A stretch of DNA of 7,131 nucleotides from the NCBI GenBank assembly GCA_013911715.1, contig JACEST010000103.1, positions 1 to 7,131 of the forward strand, read 5' to 3'. The stretch is from Sphingopyxis sp. Its GTDB lineage: Bacteria; Pseudomonadota; Alphaproteobacteria; Sphingomonadales; Sphingomonadaceae. The position numbers and the translations under genes are program-made. The notes beneath the pieces were generated by a model. The model was given only the letters and a program-made list of their open reading frames with translations. It made no database searches and was not told the origin of the DNA. Of this stretch, positions 1 through 7,006 are shown in pieces (the stretch's first letter is position 1; each line of letters begins with the position of its first letter).

Positions 1-772
1 GCTCTGGACGCACGAACTTGCCGCCGCGCCGGTCAGTACACCTGAAGCGCGCGCCGCGCTCAAAAGCCGTGTCATCGCGCTCGCCGACAGCATTGGTGAC
101 GCCGAAGTGCGCCACCATTACCGCGAGGCATTCCGCGAACGACTCGACAAGCTGTTCACCCGGCCGCGCACGGCTCTGCCCGAGCGCCGCACCCGTCAGC
201 CAGGTCCGCGCGGGCGCTGGCAGCCTGATCCAAGGCTCCAACCCGCTCATAGCGAGACGCGCGAGCTCGCGGCGGGCGGTGTCGACGCGCCCCTGGTCGC
301 GGCACTGCTCGGCGGATTGCTGCGCTATCCCAACGCTTTGGTGCGGCATCAGGACGCGCTCGCGCGGCTCGCCATCGCCAATCGCGCCGATGCCGCGCTG
401 CTCGATGCGATGCTCGATGCGGCAATTTCGCAACAAGGGCTTGATAGTGAGGCCCTGCTTGCCATATTGGCCCCAACCAAGGTGTATAATAGGGCGTCGA
501 CGCTGTTCAGGGCCGACGCGATGCACTTTTCATTCATTCGCCGCGAGGATGATGAAACGGGGGCCGTGCGGGCAAGGGCACTGCGCGACCTCGACGAATT
601 TATCGCCGTGCTGGTAACCCAGCCCGAAATCCGGGCCGAACTGGCAAGAGCGACGGCAAATTTTGCCGTGTCGCTCGATAGCGAGGGACTGGCCGAGCAA
701 GCGCGGCTGCGCGCGCTCGACGCGGAATTGACCCGGCGGCTGGCGGATCTGTCCGACAGCGGCAACCAATGA
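1..772 (+). CDS. dnaG: DNA primase DnaG, C-terminal part (5' end outside window)
   Basis: The reading frame is open from base 2 and gives 256 residues to a TGA at 770-772; the zinc-binding and TOPRIM catalytic domains lie upstream of the window. The visible part begins LWTHELAAAPVSTPEARAAL and continues through an 'IGDAEVRHHYREAFRERLDKLF' type segment, which is the typical linker after the primase core. The rest is a helical region (LLGGLLRYPNALVRHQDALA onward) that matches the DnaB-helicase-interacting C-terminal domain of the family. DnaG makes RNA primers at the replication fork. The position immediately before rpoD, 46 bp away, is the conserved macromolecular-synthesis arrangement and supports the call. 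ATG 107 is internal, not the start. Identity rests on family resemblance plus synteny; I see no frameshift. Confidence 0.93.
   Translation, partial: LWTHELAAAPVSTPEARAALKSRVIALADSIGDAEVRHHYREAFRERLDKLFTRPRTALPERRTRQPGPRGRWQPDPRLQPAHSETRELAAGGVDAPLVAALLGGLLRYPNALVRHQDALARLAIANRADAALLDAMLDAAISQQGLDSEALLAILAPTKVYNRASTLFRADAMHFSFIRREDDETGAVRARALRDLDEFIAVLVTQPEIRAELARATANFAVSLDSEGLAEQARLRALDAELTRRLADLSDSGNQ
440..467 (+). promoter_or_regulatory. Candidate heat-shock (RpoH-type) promoter inside dnaG, upstream of rpoD
   Basis: CTTGATA (440-446), a 13-nt spacer, then TGCCATAT (460-467). Against the sigma-32 consensus CTTGAAA / CCCCATNT this matches 6 of 7 and 6 of 8 positions (counting N) with a normal spacer. 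In E. coli a heat-shock promoter for rpoD lies within dnaG, so the position is right. The match is short, the alphaproteobacterial consensus differs in detail, and nothing here shows activity. Confidence 0.35.
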
Positions 773-818
773 TTTTCTGACCCGGAACCGGCCGGGCGAT
801 ACAGGGATTTTGACTGGC

Positions 819-2843
<2,025 letters not shown>

Positions 2844-2855
2844 GCGTCAGGCGGC

Positions 2856-2889
2856 TTGACATCGTCATTTATTGTATATACAAATAAAT
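2856..2889 (+). promoter_or_regulatory. brnTA promoter with overlapping palindromic operator candidate
   Basis: A perfect -35 TTGACA (2856-2861) is followed, 17 nt later, by TACAAA (2879-2884) as a possible -10; TATACA (2877-2882) with a 15-nt spacer is the alternative. Centred on the -10 is the perfect palindrome TTGTATATACAA (2872-2883). Allowing one unpaired A, it extends to ATTTA...TAAAT (2867-2889). This is the expected place for autorepression by the ribbon-helix-helix antitoxin BrnA, as known for BrnTA modules; binding itself is inferred. The -35 begins 12 bases after the rpoD stop codon. Confidence 0.65.
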
Positions 2890-2893
2890 TACG

Positions 2894-3157
2894 ATGGAGA
2901 TCGAATTCGATCCGGCAAAGGACGCCGCGAACATCGCCAAACATGGCATTTCGCTGGCGCGCGGAGAAGATTTCGAGCTTGTGGCTTATGTCGAGGATCG
3001 CCGGTTCGCAGAACCGCGCTTTCGCCTCTATGGGTTTATAGACGGGATTGCCTACTGCCTGGCCGGGACAGATCGCGACGGTAGTATTCGCGTTATCAGT
3101 CTCCGCCGGGCACGAGCTAAGGAGTTGCGGCGCCATGGCTGGCCAAACAATGATTGA
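2894..3157 (+). CDS. brnT: BrnT family type II toxin (DUF497, RelE-like ribonuclease fold)
   Basis: An 87-residue protein starting MEIEFDPAKDAANIAKHGIS, which matches the BrnT signature F-D-P-x-K-x-x-x-N-x-x-K-H-G-I-x. It continues with F-x-L-x-G-x-x-D-G-x-x-Y and ends with the basic strand/helix RVISLRRARAKELRRHG (usual form: I-I-S-A-R-x-A). Family members are small RNases that inhibit translation until bound by BrnA. Length and order (toxin first, antitoxin second) are typical. The start ATG has no Shine-Dalgarno sequence: the 15 bases before it are AT-rich. The -10 candidate predicts a transcription start at or very near the ATG, so the message may be leaderless. It overlaps brnA by 23 nt. 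All the usual recognisable segments are present, so it is probably intact; activity is not shown. Confidence 0.92.
   Translation: MEIEFDPAKDAANIAKHGISLARGEDFELVAYVEDRRFAEPRFRLYGFIDGIAYCLAGTDRDGSIRVISLRRARAKELRRHGWPNND
3119..3124 (+). promoter_or_regulatory. Strong ribosome binding site of brnA inside brnT
   Basis: AAGGAG lies 10 nt before ATG 3135 and within the brnT reading frame. It decides the antitoxin start in favour of 3135 over the downstream in-frame ATG 3150. It contrasts with brnT, which has no such site. Confidence 0.7.
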
Positions 3158-3398
3158 TGACGACAATCCGGAATGGACTAACGCTGATTTTGCGCGCGCA
3201 AAATATGGCCAGGACATTCCCGCCCATATCCGTGCCGCCTTCCCCAAGGCGCGGGGTCGGCCCGCCGGTTCGGTCAAAGCCGATGCCAAACAGGCGGTCT
3301 CGATCCGCCTCGACCCCGACGTCATAGCCCATTTCCGCGCCACCGGCCCGGGCTGGCAGTCGCGGGTCAATGCGGCGCTGCGCAAGGCGATAGGGTAG
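3135..3398 (+). CDS. brnA: BrnA family antitoxin (ribbon-helix-helix)
   Basis: An 87-residue protein. The N-terminal part, DNPEWTNADFARAKYG, is the BrnA toxin-binding hallmark. A Gly/Arg/Pro linker (GRPAGS) leads to the C-terminal ribbon-helix-helix segment: strand QAVSIRLDPDV, then helices through FRATGPGWQSRVNAALRKAIG. The family neutralises BrnT and represses its own operon as part of the complex; the palindrome at 2872-2883 is the obvious candidate operator. ATG 3135 has a strong SD; ATG 3150 would give 82 residues. The start overlaps the end of brnT, so the two are translationally linked. The stop TAG (3396-3398) is only 4 nt before the rpoD remnant. Confidence 0.92.
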   Translation: MAGQTMIDDDNPEWTNADFARAKYGQDIPAHIRAAFPKARGRPAGSVKADAKQAVSIRLDPDVIAHFRATGPGWQSRVNAALRKAIG

Positions 3399-3402
3399 GT
3401 GT

Positions 3403-3495
3403 CGCGAACGGAATCGCCAAATCGAGGCCAAGGCGCTGAGGAAGCTGAAGCACCCGAGCCGGTTGCGGAAAATGCGGTCGTTCCTGAATCAGTGA
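3403..3495 (+). pseudogene. Remnant of the 3' end of an rpoD gene
   Basis: Thirty codons and a TGA read RERNRQIEAKALRKLKHPSR then LRKMRSFLNQ, equivalent to RpoD 645-674 with only I648N, S665L and D673N. There is no start codon and no upstream sigma sequence, because homology begins abruptly at 3403, so it cannot be a functional gene. The 74/93 base identity with mostly synonymous changes means this piece diverged while still under selection as part of a working rpoD. It is therefore not a recent tandem copy of the present gene. It is either the displaced original end of this rpoD or foreign sequence brought in with brnTA. Confidence 0.9.
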
Positions 3496-3509
3496 GGGAC
3501 GCGTTTGAG

Positions 3510-3535
3510 TGATGCGCTAGAGCATCAGCTGATTT
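3510..3535 (+). terminator. Weak hairpin between the rpoD remnant and the convergent hydrolase
   Basis: TGATGC (3510-3515), a six-base loop, and GCATCA (3522-3527) form a perfect 6-bp stem, followed by GCTGATTTT. It lies just after the stop of the rpoD remnant and could be the old rpoD terminator. The hydrolase stop codon sits in the loop. The stem is short and the T run weak. Confidence 0.3.
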
Positions 3536-4545
3536 TCCAATGAATGGAGCACTTTGCGCGACCAACTGGTGTTTTCGTCGGCGTTGCCTTCGTGCGTCAA
3601 GACAATGATAACGATGCTTTGCGCCGGATAGGAATAGAGGAGCGCATTTGCGCCAACGTCTTCGTTTCCCCGGACAAAATGATATTCGCTGCCGCGCGCC
3701 GTTTTGCCGGTGAACCAACCAAGTCCAGCCGTCCCTTCGCCAATCGTTACGACTGGTGCAAACATGGCAGCGGCATGCACCTTGCCTAGAATTTTCTCGG
3801 TAGGAAGTGCCCGATACCATTGGAGCAGGTCACTAGCGCTCGAATATACACCCTGTCCGCCCCAATAGGCTCGCTGCAACATGGGGGGCAACTTGCCGCG
3901 TACTGGGATGACCTTTTCGGCACCTGAGGTCCCGGCAAAGCCAGTGTCTCTTAACCTCACTGGTGCCCACAGTTCGCGCCGCACGTAATTGGGGTAAGTG
4001 GTGCCGGAAACAACTTCGACGACAGCGACAAGAAGTTGTGTGTTACTGTTCGAATAGCGAAACTTGCTCCCTGCCGCAATTTCCGTCGGCTCCGCGAGCA
4101 TCGCACGAACTGCGGTTGCCCGATCCCTTTGACGTTCCGATACATAACTCTGTCCAAGCCCGGAGGTGTGGGAAAGCAGCTGTCTGATCGTAATCTGCGC
4201 TTTATCGGATGGCACGTTGGGAAAAAACCTATCGAGGGTGTCGTCCAACGCCAGCCTGTTACTCTTAACCAGCTTCATCACAGACGCTGCAACAAATTGC
4301 TTACCAACAGATGCAATCCAGAAGCGCTCGTTAGCAGGTACGGCGCGCCCTCGTTCGTCGCCGTAGCCGCGACTAAGAATTACTCGATTGCCCTGCGCGA
4401 CTAGGACCGCGCCCGAAAAACCAGCGGGAACGTCAAGGTGGCTTTCGGCTGCAACAGATTGTTGTGTGGCACCCCGGTCACTGTGGGTCGGCAGAACCAT
4501 CGATATCGCCACCAGCGCGCTGGAAATAAGGATTAGCCTGCCCAT
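3517..4545 (-). CDS. Serine hydrolase, beta-lactamase (class C / penicillin-binding) family, exported
   Basis: 342 residues. The N-terminus MGRLILISSALVAISMVLP is a hydrophobic signal-like segment, so a periplasmic or membrane-anchored location is likely. The catalytic S-x-x-K motif is S79-V-G-K82 (FWIASVGKQF) and the second motif is Y164-S-N166. A less standard H289...G293 segment (YHFVRGNEDVG) stands where the third motif is expected. IRQLLSHTSGL is a hallmark of this family, which covers esterases, D-amino-acid peptidases and AmpC-like enzymes; the substrate cannot be read from sequence. The start ATG has only a weak GGGG upstream. GC is low: my hand counts give 29/60 at 4021-4080 and 26/60 at 4261-4320, against 42/60 in rpoD at 2641-2700, which suggests lateral acquisition. 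It is convergent with rpoD-brnTA and divergent from the PspC-like gene. Confidence 0.88.
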   Translation of the reverse strand: MGRLILISSALVAISMVLPTHSDRGATQQSVAAESHLDVPAGFSGAVLVAQGNRVILSRGYGDERGRAVPANERFWIASVGKQFVAASVMKLVKSNRLALDDTLDRFFPNVPSDKAQITIRQLLSHTSGLGQSYVSERQRDRATAVRAMLAEPTEIAAGSKFRYSNSNTQLLVAVVEVVSGTTYPNYVRRELWAPVRLRDTGFAGTSGAEKVIPVRGKLPPMLQRAYWGGQGVYSSASDLLQWYRALPTEKILGKVHAAAMFAPVVTIGEGTAGLGWFTGKTARGSEYHFVRGNEDVGANALLYSYPAQSIVIIVLTHEGNADENTSWSRKVLHSLENQLML

Positions 4546-4591
4546 AACGCCCCACTTACACCGGCTTTGATTTCCAGCAGCTTTTGGGCGA

Positions 4592-4621
4592 AGGATGCGC
4601 GCCCTGATCGTCGCTAGTCAA
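4592..4621 (-). promoter_or_regulatory. Candidate promoter of the serine hydrolase
   Basis: On the minus strand TTGACT (4621-4616) is followed after 18 nt by CATCCT (4597-4592). This would place transcription start roughly 40 nt before the hydrolase ATG. The -35 is good (5/6), the -10 poor (3/6). Confidence 0.3.
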
Positions 4622-4672
4622 GCAAGTTGCGATCGCTCATTCGCCAAACTGGTTCCAAAAGGAGCTGTCGGG

Positions 4673-4763
4673 AAAAAACCCGCGCCATCAGCAAAAAACC
4701 CCAACCCTTGGCCCTTGATTTTCTGCTGCGCTGCACCATTTTTATGGCAACCCCCACGTTTTT
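4673..4763. other. Helically spaced A/T tracts in the divergent intergenic region
   Basis: A6 tracts begin at 4673 and 4693, each within AAAAAACCC, and T5 tracts begin at 4739 and 4759. Within each pair the spacing is exactly 20 bp, close to two helical turns, the arrangement expected of intrinsically curved DNA. They lie just upstream of the sigma-54 promoter. The rest of 4546-4848 contains no supported gene. Confidence 0.45.
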
Positions 4764-4778
4764 AAGACGTTGTTCAGC

Positions 4779-4795
4779 TTGGCATGGCAATTGCA
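4779..4795 (+). promoter_or_regulatory. Sigma-54 (RpoN) -24/-12 promoter of the PspC-like gene
   Basis: TTGGCATGGCAATTGCA matches the consensus TTGGCACG-N4-TTGCW at every defined position but one (T for C). The invariant GG (4781-4782) and GC (4793-4794) are 10 nt apart, as required. Predicted transcription start is about 4806, giving a 43-nt leader that contains the AAGGA ribosome site at 4833-4837. Psp genes in enterobacteria are sigma-54/PspF dependent, so the downstream gene fits. The enhancer site for the activator was not recognised. Confidence 0.75.
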
Positions 4796-4848
4796 CTGCC
4801 AAAGGCAGGTCGGGATCAACCCGGCCGCAGCGAAGGAAGATTCTCCCC

Positions 4849-5169
4849 ATGACCGCCTCTGCAGTAACTCCCGTCAATCGCAACAGCTTCAACCGCCCCG
4901 ATACCTTCTTCGGAATTTGCGAGGCGGTGGGCCAGGATTTCGGGTTCAACCCGCTGTGGCTGCGGCTCGCGTTCGTGCCGCCGGTCTTCTTTGCGCCGCA
5001 ATATGCGCTGTTTGCCTATATCGCGCTGGGGCTGGTCGTGCTCGCTTCGCGCCTGCTGTTCCCGGCGAAGGACGCCGCTGCAGCCGCTGAATCGGCGCCG
5101 GTCGCTGCGGCTCCCGCAACCGCCGTGCACGCCGACAACAACGACGAGCGCCTGCCCCTCGCGGCCTGA
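4849..5169 (+). CDS. PspC-domain small membrane protein (phage-shock type)
   Basis: 106 residues. The PspC domain occupies about residues 16-72: DTFFGICEAVGQDFGFNP corresponds to the family's 'viaGVcaGlaeyfgvdp', then LWLRLAF and a hydrophobic stretch ending in LLFP. Two membrane segments are likely (about 37-50 and 53-71), followed by an Ala-rich, probably disordered tail (76-93) and a charged end. E. coli PspC (about 119 residues) senses or relays envelope stress with PspB and PspA. Here no pspA, pspB or pspF is adjacent, so this appears to be a solitary member. Start ATG 4849 is chosen because AAGGA (4833-4837) lies 11 nt upstream and the PspC homology begins shortly after; the frame is open further up to 4627 but crosses the promoter. 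The sigma-54 promoter at 4779-4795 is its likely control. Confidence 0.85.
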   Translation: MTASAVTPVNRNSFNRPDTFFGICEAVGQDFGFNPLWLRLAFVPPVFFAPQYALFAYIALGLVVLASRLLFPAKDAAAAAESAPVAAAPATAVHADNNDERLPLAA

Positions 5170-5180
5170 CGTCGCGGGCA

Positions 5181-5215
5181 TCGTTCTTATTAGGGACTGT
5201 CCCTAATAGGAATGG
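5181..5215. repeat. Palindromic repeat, copy 1
   Basis: The core is a perfect inverted repeat: arms TATTAGGGAC (5188-5197) and GTCCCTAATA (5199-5208) around a single T (5198). Pairing continues outward to 5181/5215 with three G-T wobbles and no mismatch. It lies just after the PspC-like gene and shares its core with the copy at 5237-5281. Confidence 0.85.
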
Positions 5216-5236
5216 GGCGCATCGGCCCACAAGAAC

Positions 5237-5281
5237 CGCGCGCGACCTTGTTAGGGACTGTCCCTAATAAGGTCGCGCGCG
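5237..5281. repeat. Palindromic repeat, copy 2 (45-base hairpin)
   Basis: Arms of 22 bp (5237-5258 and 5260-5281) around T5259, with one G-T wobble and no mismatch. The inner arm (TTAGGGAC / GTCCCTAA) is the same as copy 1, but the outer arm (GCGCGCGACCTT and its complement) is different and longer. A short TTT follows at 5284-5286, so it may also work as a terminator for the PspC-like gene. A half copy, CTGTCCCT, recurs at 5287-5294. Confidence 0.88.
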
Positions 5282-5358
5282 CGTTTCTGTCCCTGCTCGG
5301 CACAATATGACAGCGCAGCAATTTTCGCGTCATAAACCGCTCATTTACGCTGTTGCTT

Positions 5359-5387
5359 TAGACCGTGGAGCCTGGCCTGGCGGTCTA
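5359..5387 (+). other. Small inverted repeat in the leader of the 5421 gene
   Basis: TAGACCG (5359-5365) and CGGTCTA (5381-5387) form a perfect 7-bp stem with a 15-base loop, 33 bp before the preferred GTG start. It could be an mRNA leader hairpin or a protein site; it may also be chance. No clear promoter was found in 5296-5420. Confidence 0.3.
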
Positions 5388-5420
5388 TGTCGTCCGCCAA
5401 TAGTAAAGGTGAAGCGACCG

Positions 5421-6080
5421 GTGCAGCTATTTCCAGCCGACAGGCGCGGCGGTGTGGCCGAAATGCTCGATGCGCTGGTCGCGAACGACGGCACCGGCGC
5501 GCATCCCTATGTCAAATCGGGCAAATTGTCCGACGGTCCGGCCGCGATGCGCAATCTGGCCGACGCAGTCCATTTCCTGTGCGTCCTCCATGGGCGCCAC
5601 CCCGGCATCGTTGATCATGCCGCGCGCAAGGCGGTCGATCCCGATGCGCGCCAATGGCTCGATCAGGCCGCCGACGCCTTTTCCGGTGAGCGCGCGCTGC
5701 TCGGCAAGATTGCCGCCGCAGTGGGCCCGGTCCCCAGCACCGGCGGGCAGGCGAGCTGCGAGGCCGCCGTTGCAGGCCAGCGCCGCGCGCTCGACATGCT
5801 CGCCGAATCCGACCGGCGCGGCTGCGCGCTGGGCGCCGCGATGGCGCTGACGCTCGAATGGCGCACCATCCGCGTCTTGCTCGACATCAGCGCCGCACGC
5901 ATCGAGATTGAAACGCCGCGCTGCACCCTGCCCGACCTCGTCGCCACCGCACGACTGGCGCAGCATGTCGCCGATAGTCCGGCGATCGAACGCGCGATGG
6001 GATTTGGCGCACAGCAATTGGTGATGCAACACCGCGGCCTGTGGGACCTGCTGTCGGCCCGCGAGATGGCGCGGCGGTAA
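5421..6080 (+). CDS. Conserved-looking protein of unknown function, helical
   Basis: 219 residues from GTG 5421; I do not recognise a characterised family. It is predicted soluble and mostly alpha-helical, with a His/Cys-containing segment NLADAVHFLCVLHGRHPGIV and a Trp-containing C-terminus (HRGLWDLLSAREMARR). There is no signal peptide, transmembrane segment or nucleotide-binding motif. High GC at third codon positions begins near 5430-5460 and holds to the stop, which supports real coding. Start choice: AGGTGA (5407-5412) lies 8 nt before GTG 5421. The frame is open back to ATG 5307, but 5307-5420 has poor codon bias and no SD there; GTG 5454 and ATG 5463 are other options. The stop is 83 bp before the MoxR-type gene, same strand. 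Confidence 0.7.
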   Translation: MQLFPADRRGGVAEMLDALVANDGTGAHPYVKSGKLSDGPAAMRNLADAVHFLCVLHGRHPGIVDHAARKAVDPDARQWLDQAADAFSGERALLGKIAAAVGPVPSTGGQASCEAAVAGQRRALDMLAESDRRGCALGAAMALTLEWRTIRVLLDISAARIEIETPRCTLPDLVATARLAQHVADSPAIERAMGFGAQQLVMQHRGLWDLLSAREMARR

Positions 6081-6093
6081 AGCCCGCCGCCGC

Positions 6094-6122
6094 TTGCACA
6101 CTCCAAAACCCACCGCTATGCC
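6094..6122 (+). promoter_or_regulatory. Candidate promoter of the MoxR-type ATPase gene
   Basis: TTGCAC (6094-6099), 17-nt spacer, TATGCC (6117-6122), placing transcription start about 35 nt before ATG 6164. The spacing is ideal and the -35 fair (4/6); the -10 is weak (3/6). Confidence 0.3.
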
Positions 6123-6163
6123 CGACGCGAGTTTACGTTCACGTCAAGGGAAGGCCCTGCCCC

Positions 6164-7006
6164 ATGCGTTTTGAAGGCACCAGCGACTATATTGCCACCG
6201 ACGATCTGAAGGTCGCGGTCAACGCCGCGGCAACGCTGCGCCGCCCGCTGCTGGTGAAGGGCGAACCTGGCACGGGCAAGACCGTGCTGGCCGAGGAAGT
6301 CGCCAAAGCCATGGGCGCGCCGCTGATCACCTGGAACATCAAATCGACGACGAAGGCGCAGCAGGGCTTGTATGAATATGACGCGGTGGCGCGGCTGCGC
6401 GATGGCCAATTGGGCGACGAGCGCGTTCATGACATCCGCAATTACATCAAGCGCGGCAAGCTGTGGGACGCCTTTACCAGCCCCGAATTGCCGGTGCTGT
6501 TGATCGACGAGATTGACAAGGCCGACATCGAATTTCCGAACGACCTGCTCCAGGAACTCGACCGCATGGCGTTCGACGTTTACGAAACAAGCGAACATAT
6601 CGCGGCATCCGAACGCCCAATCGTGGTCATCACGTCGAACAATGAAAAGGAATTGCCCGACGCTTTCCTGCGCCGCTGTTTCTTTCACTATATCAAATTC
6701 CCCGACCGCGACACGATGGCGGCGATCATCGACGTCCATTTCCCCGGCATCCAGCGCACGCTGGTCGCCCGCGCGATGGACATTTTTTACGAAGTCCGCG
6801 ACGTGCCGGGGCTGAAGAAAAAGCCCAGCACGTCCGAGCTGCTCGACTGGCTGAAACTGCTGCTCAACGAAGATATGCCGCTAGAGGTGCTGCAAAACCG
6901 CGACCCGACCAAGGCGATCCCGCCCTTGCACGGAGCCTTGCTCAAAAATGAGCAGGATGTCATGCTGTTCGAAAGACTGGCGTTCATGGCGCGGCGTCAG
7001 GGGTGA
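6164..7006 (+). CDS. MoxR/CoxD-type AAA+ ATPase
   Basis: 280 residues. Walker A is GEPGTGKT (33-40), Walker B is VLLIDEID (111-118), sensor 1 is ITSNNE (156-161), and FLRRC (168-172) supplies the arginine-finger candidates. KKPSTSELLDW (219-229) is the MoxR-type sensor 2 segment. Proteins of this group are ring ATPases that act as chaperones, usually with a von Willebrand A-domain (CoxE-like) partner encoded next door, to insert metals or mature enzyme complexes; the client here is unknown. Start ATG 6164 is supported by AAGGGAAGG (6146-6154) 9 nt upstream and by the family's usual N-terminus (MRFEGTSDYIATDDL); the open frame back to 6041 overlaps the preceding gene and is non-homologous. No partner gene begins within the 125 bp that follow. 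Confidence 0.92.
   Translation: MRFEGTSDYIATDDLKVAVNAAATLRRPLLVKGEPGTGKTVLAEEVAKAMGAPLITWNIKSTTKAQQGLYEYDAVARLRDGQLGDERVHDIRNYIKRGKLWDAFTSPELPVLLIDEIDKADIEFPNDLLQELDRMAFDVYETSEHIAASERPIVVITSNNEKELPDAFLRRCFFHYIKFPDRDTMAAIIDVHFPGIQRTLVARAMDIFYEVRDVPGLKKKPSTSELLDWLKLLLNEDMPLEVLQNRDPTKAIPPLHGALLKNEQDVMLFERLAFMARRQG

Noticed and set aside
485..490. Perfect TATAAT inside dnaG
   Set aside because: The only nearby -35-like element (TTGCCA, 459-464) leaves a 20-nt spacer and there is no TGn extension. It could contribute to rpoD transcription but I cannot support it as a promoter.
810..818. TTG start for rpoD, three codons upstream
   Set aside because: The GGGA ribosome-site candidate ends only 2 nt before it; ATG 819 has workable spacing.
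4669..4682. CGGG-A6-CCCG as an intrinsic terminator
   Set aside because: Only a 4-bp stem, and it lies upstream of both divergent genes, where no transcript is expected to end.
5188..5267. CRISPR-like array from the two identical cores
   Set aside because: Only two full copies, perfectly palindromic with extended paired flanks, and no cas genes; it fits a REP-like or hairpin element better.
5307..5420. Longer N-terminus for the unknown protein from ATG 5307
   Set aside because: Third-position GC is low here, there is no SD, and the segment contains a hairpin; the codon bias of a real gene begins only later.
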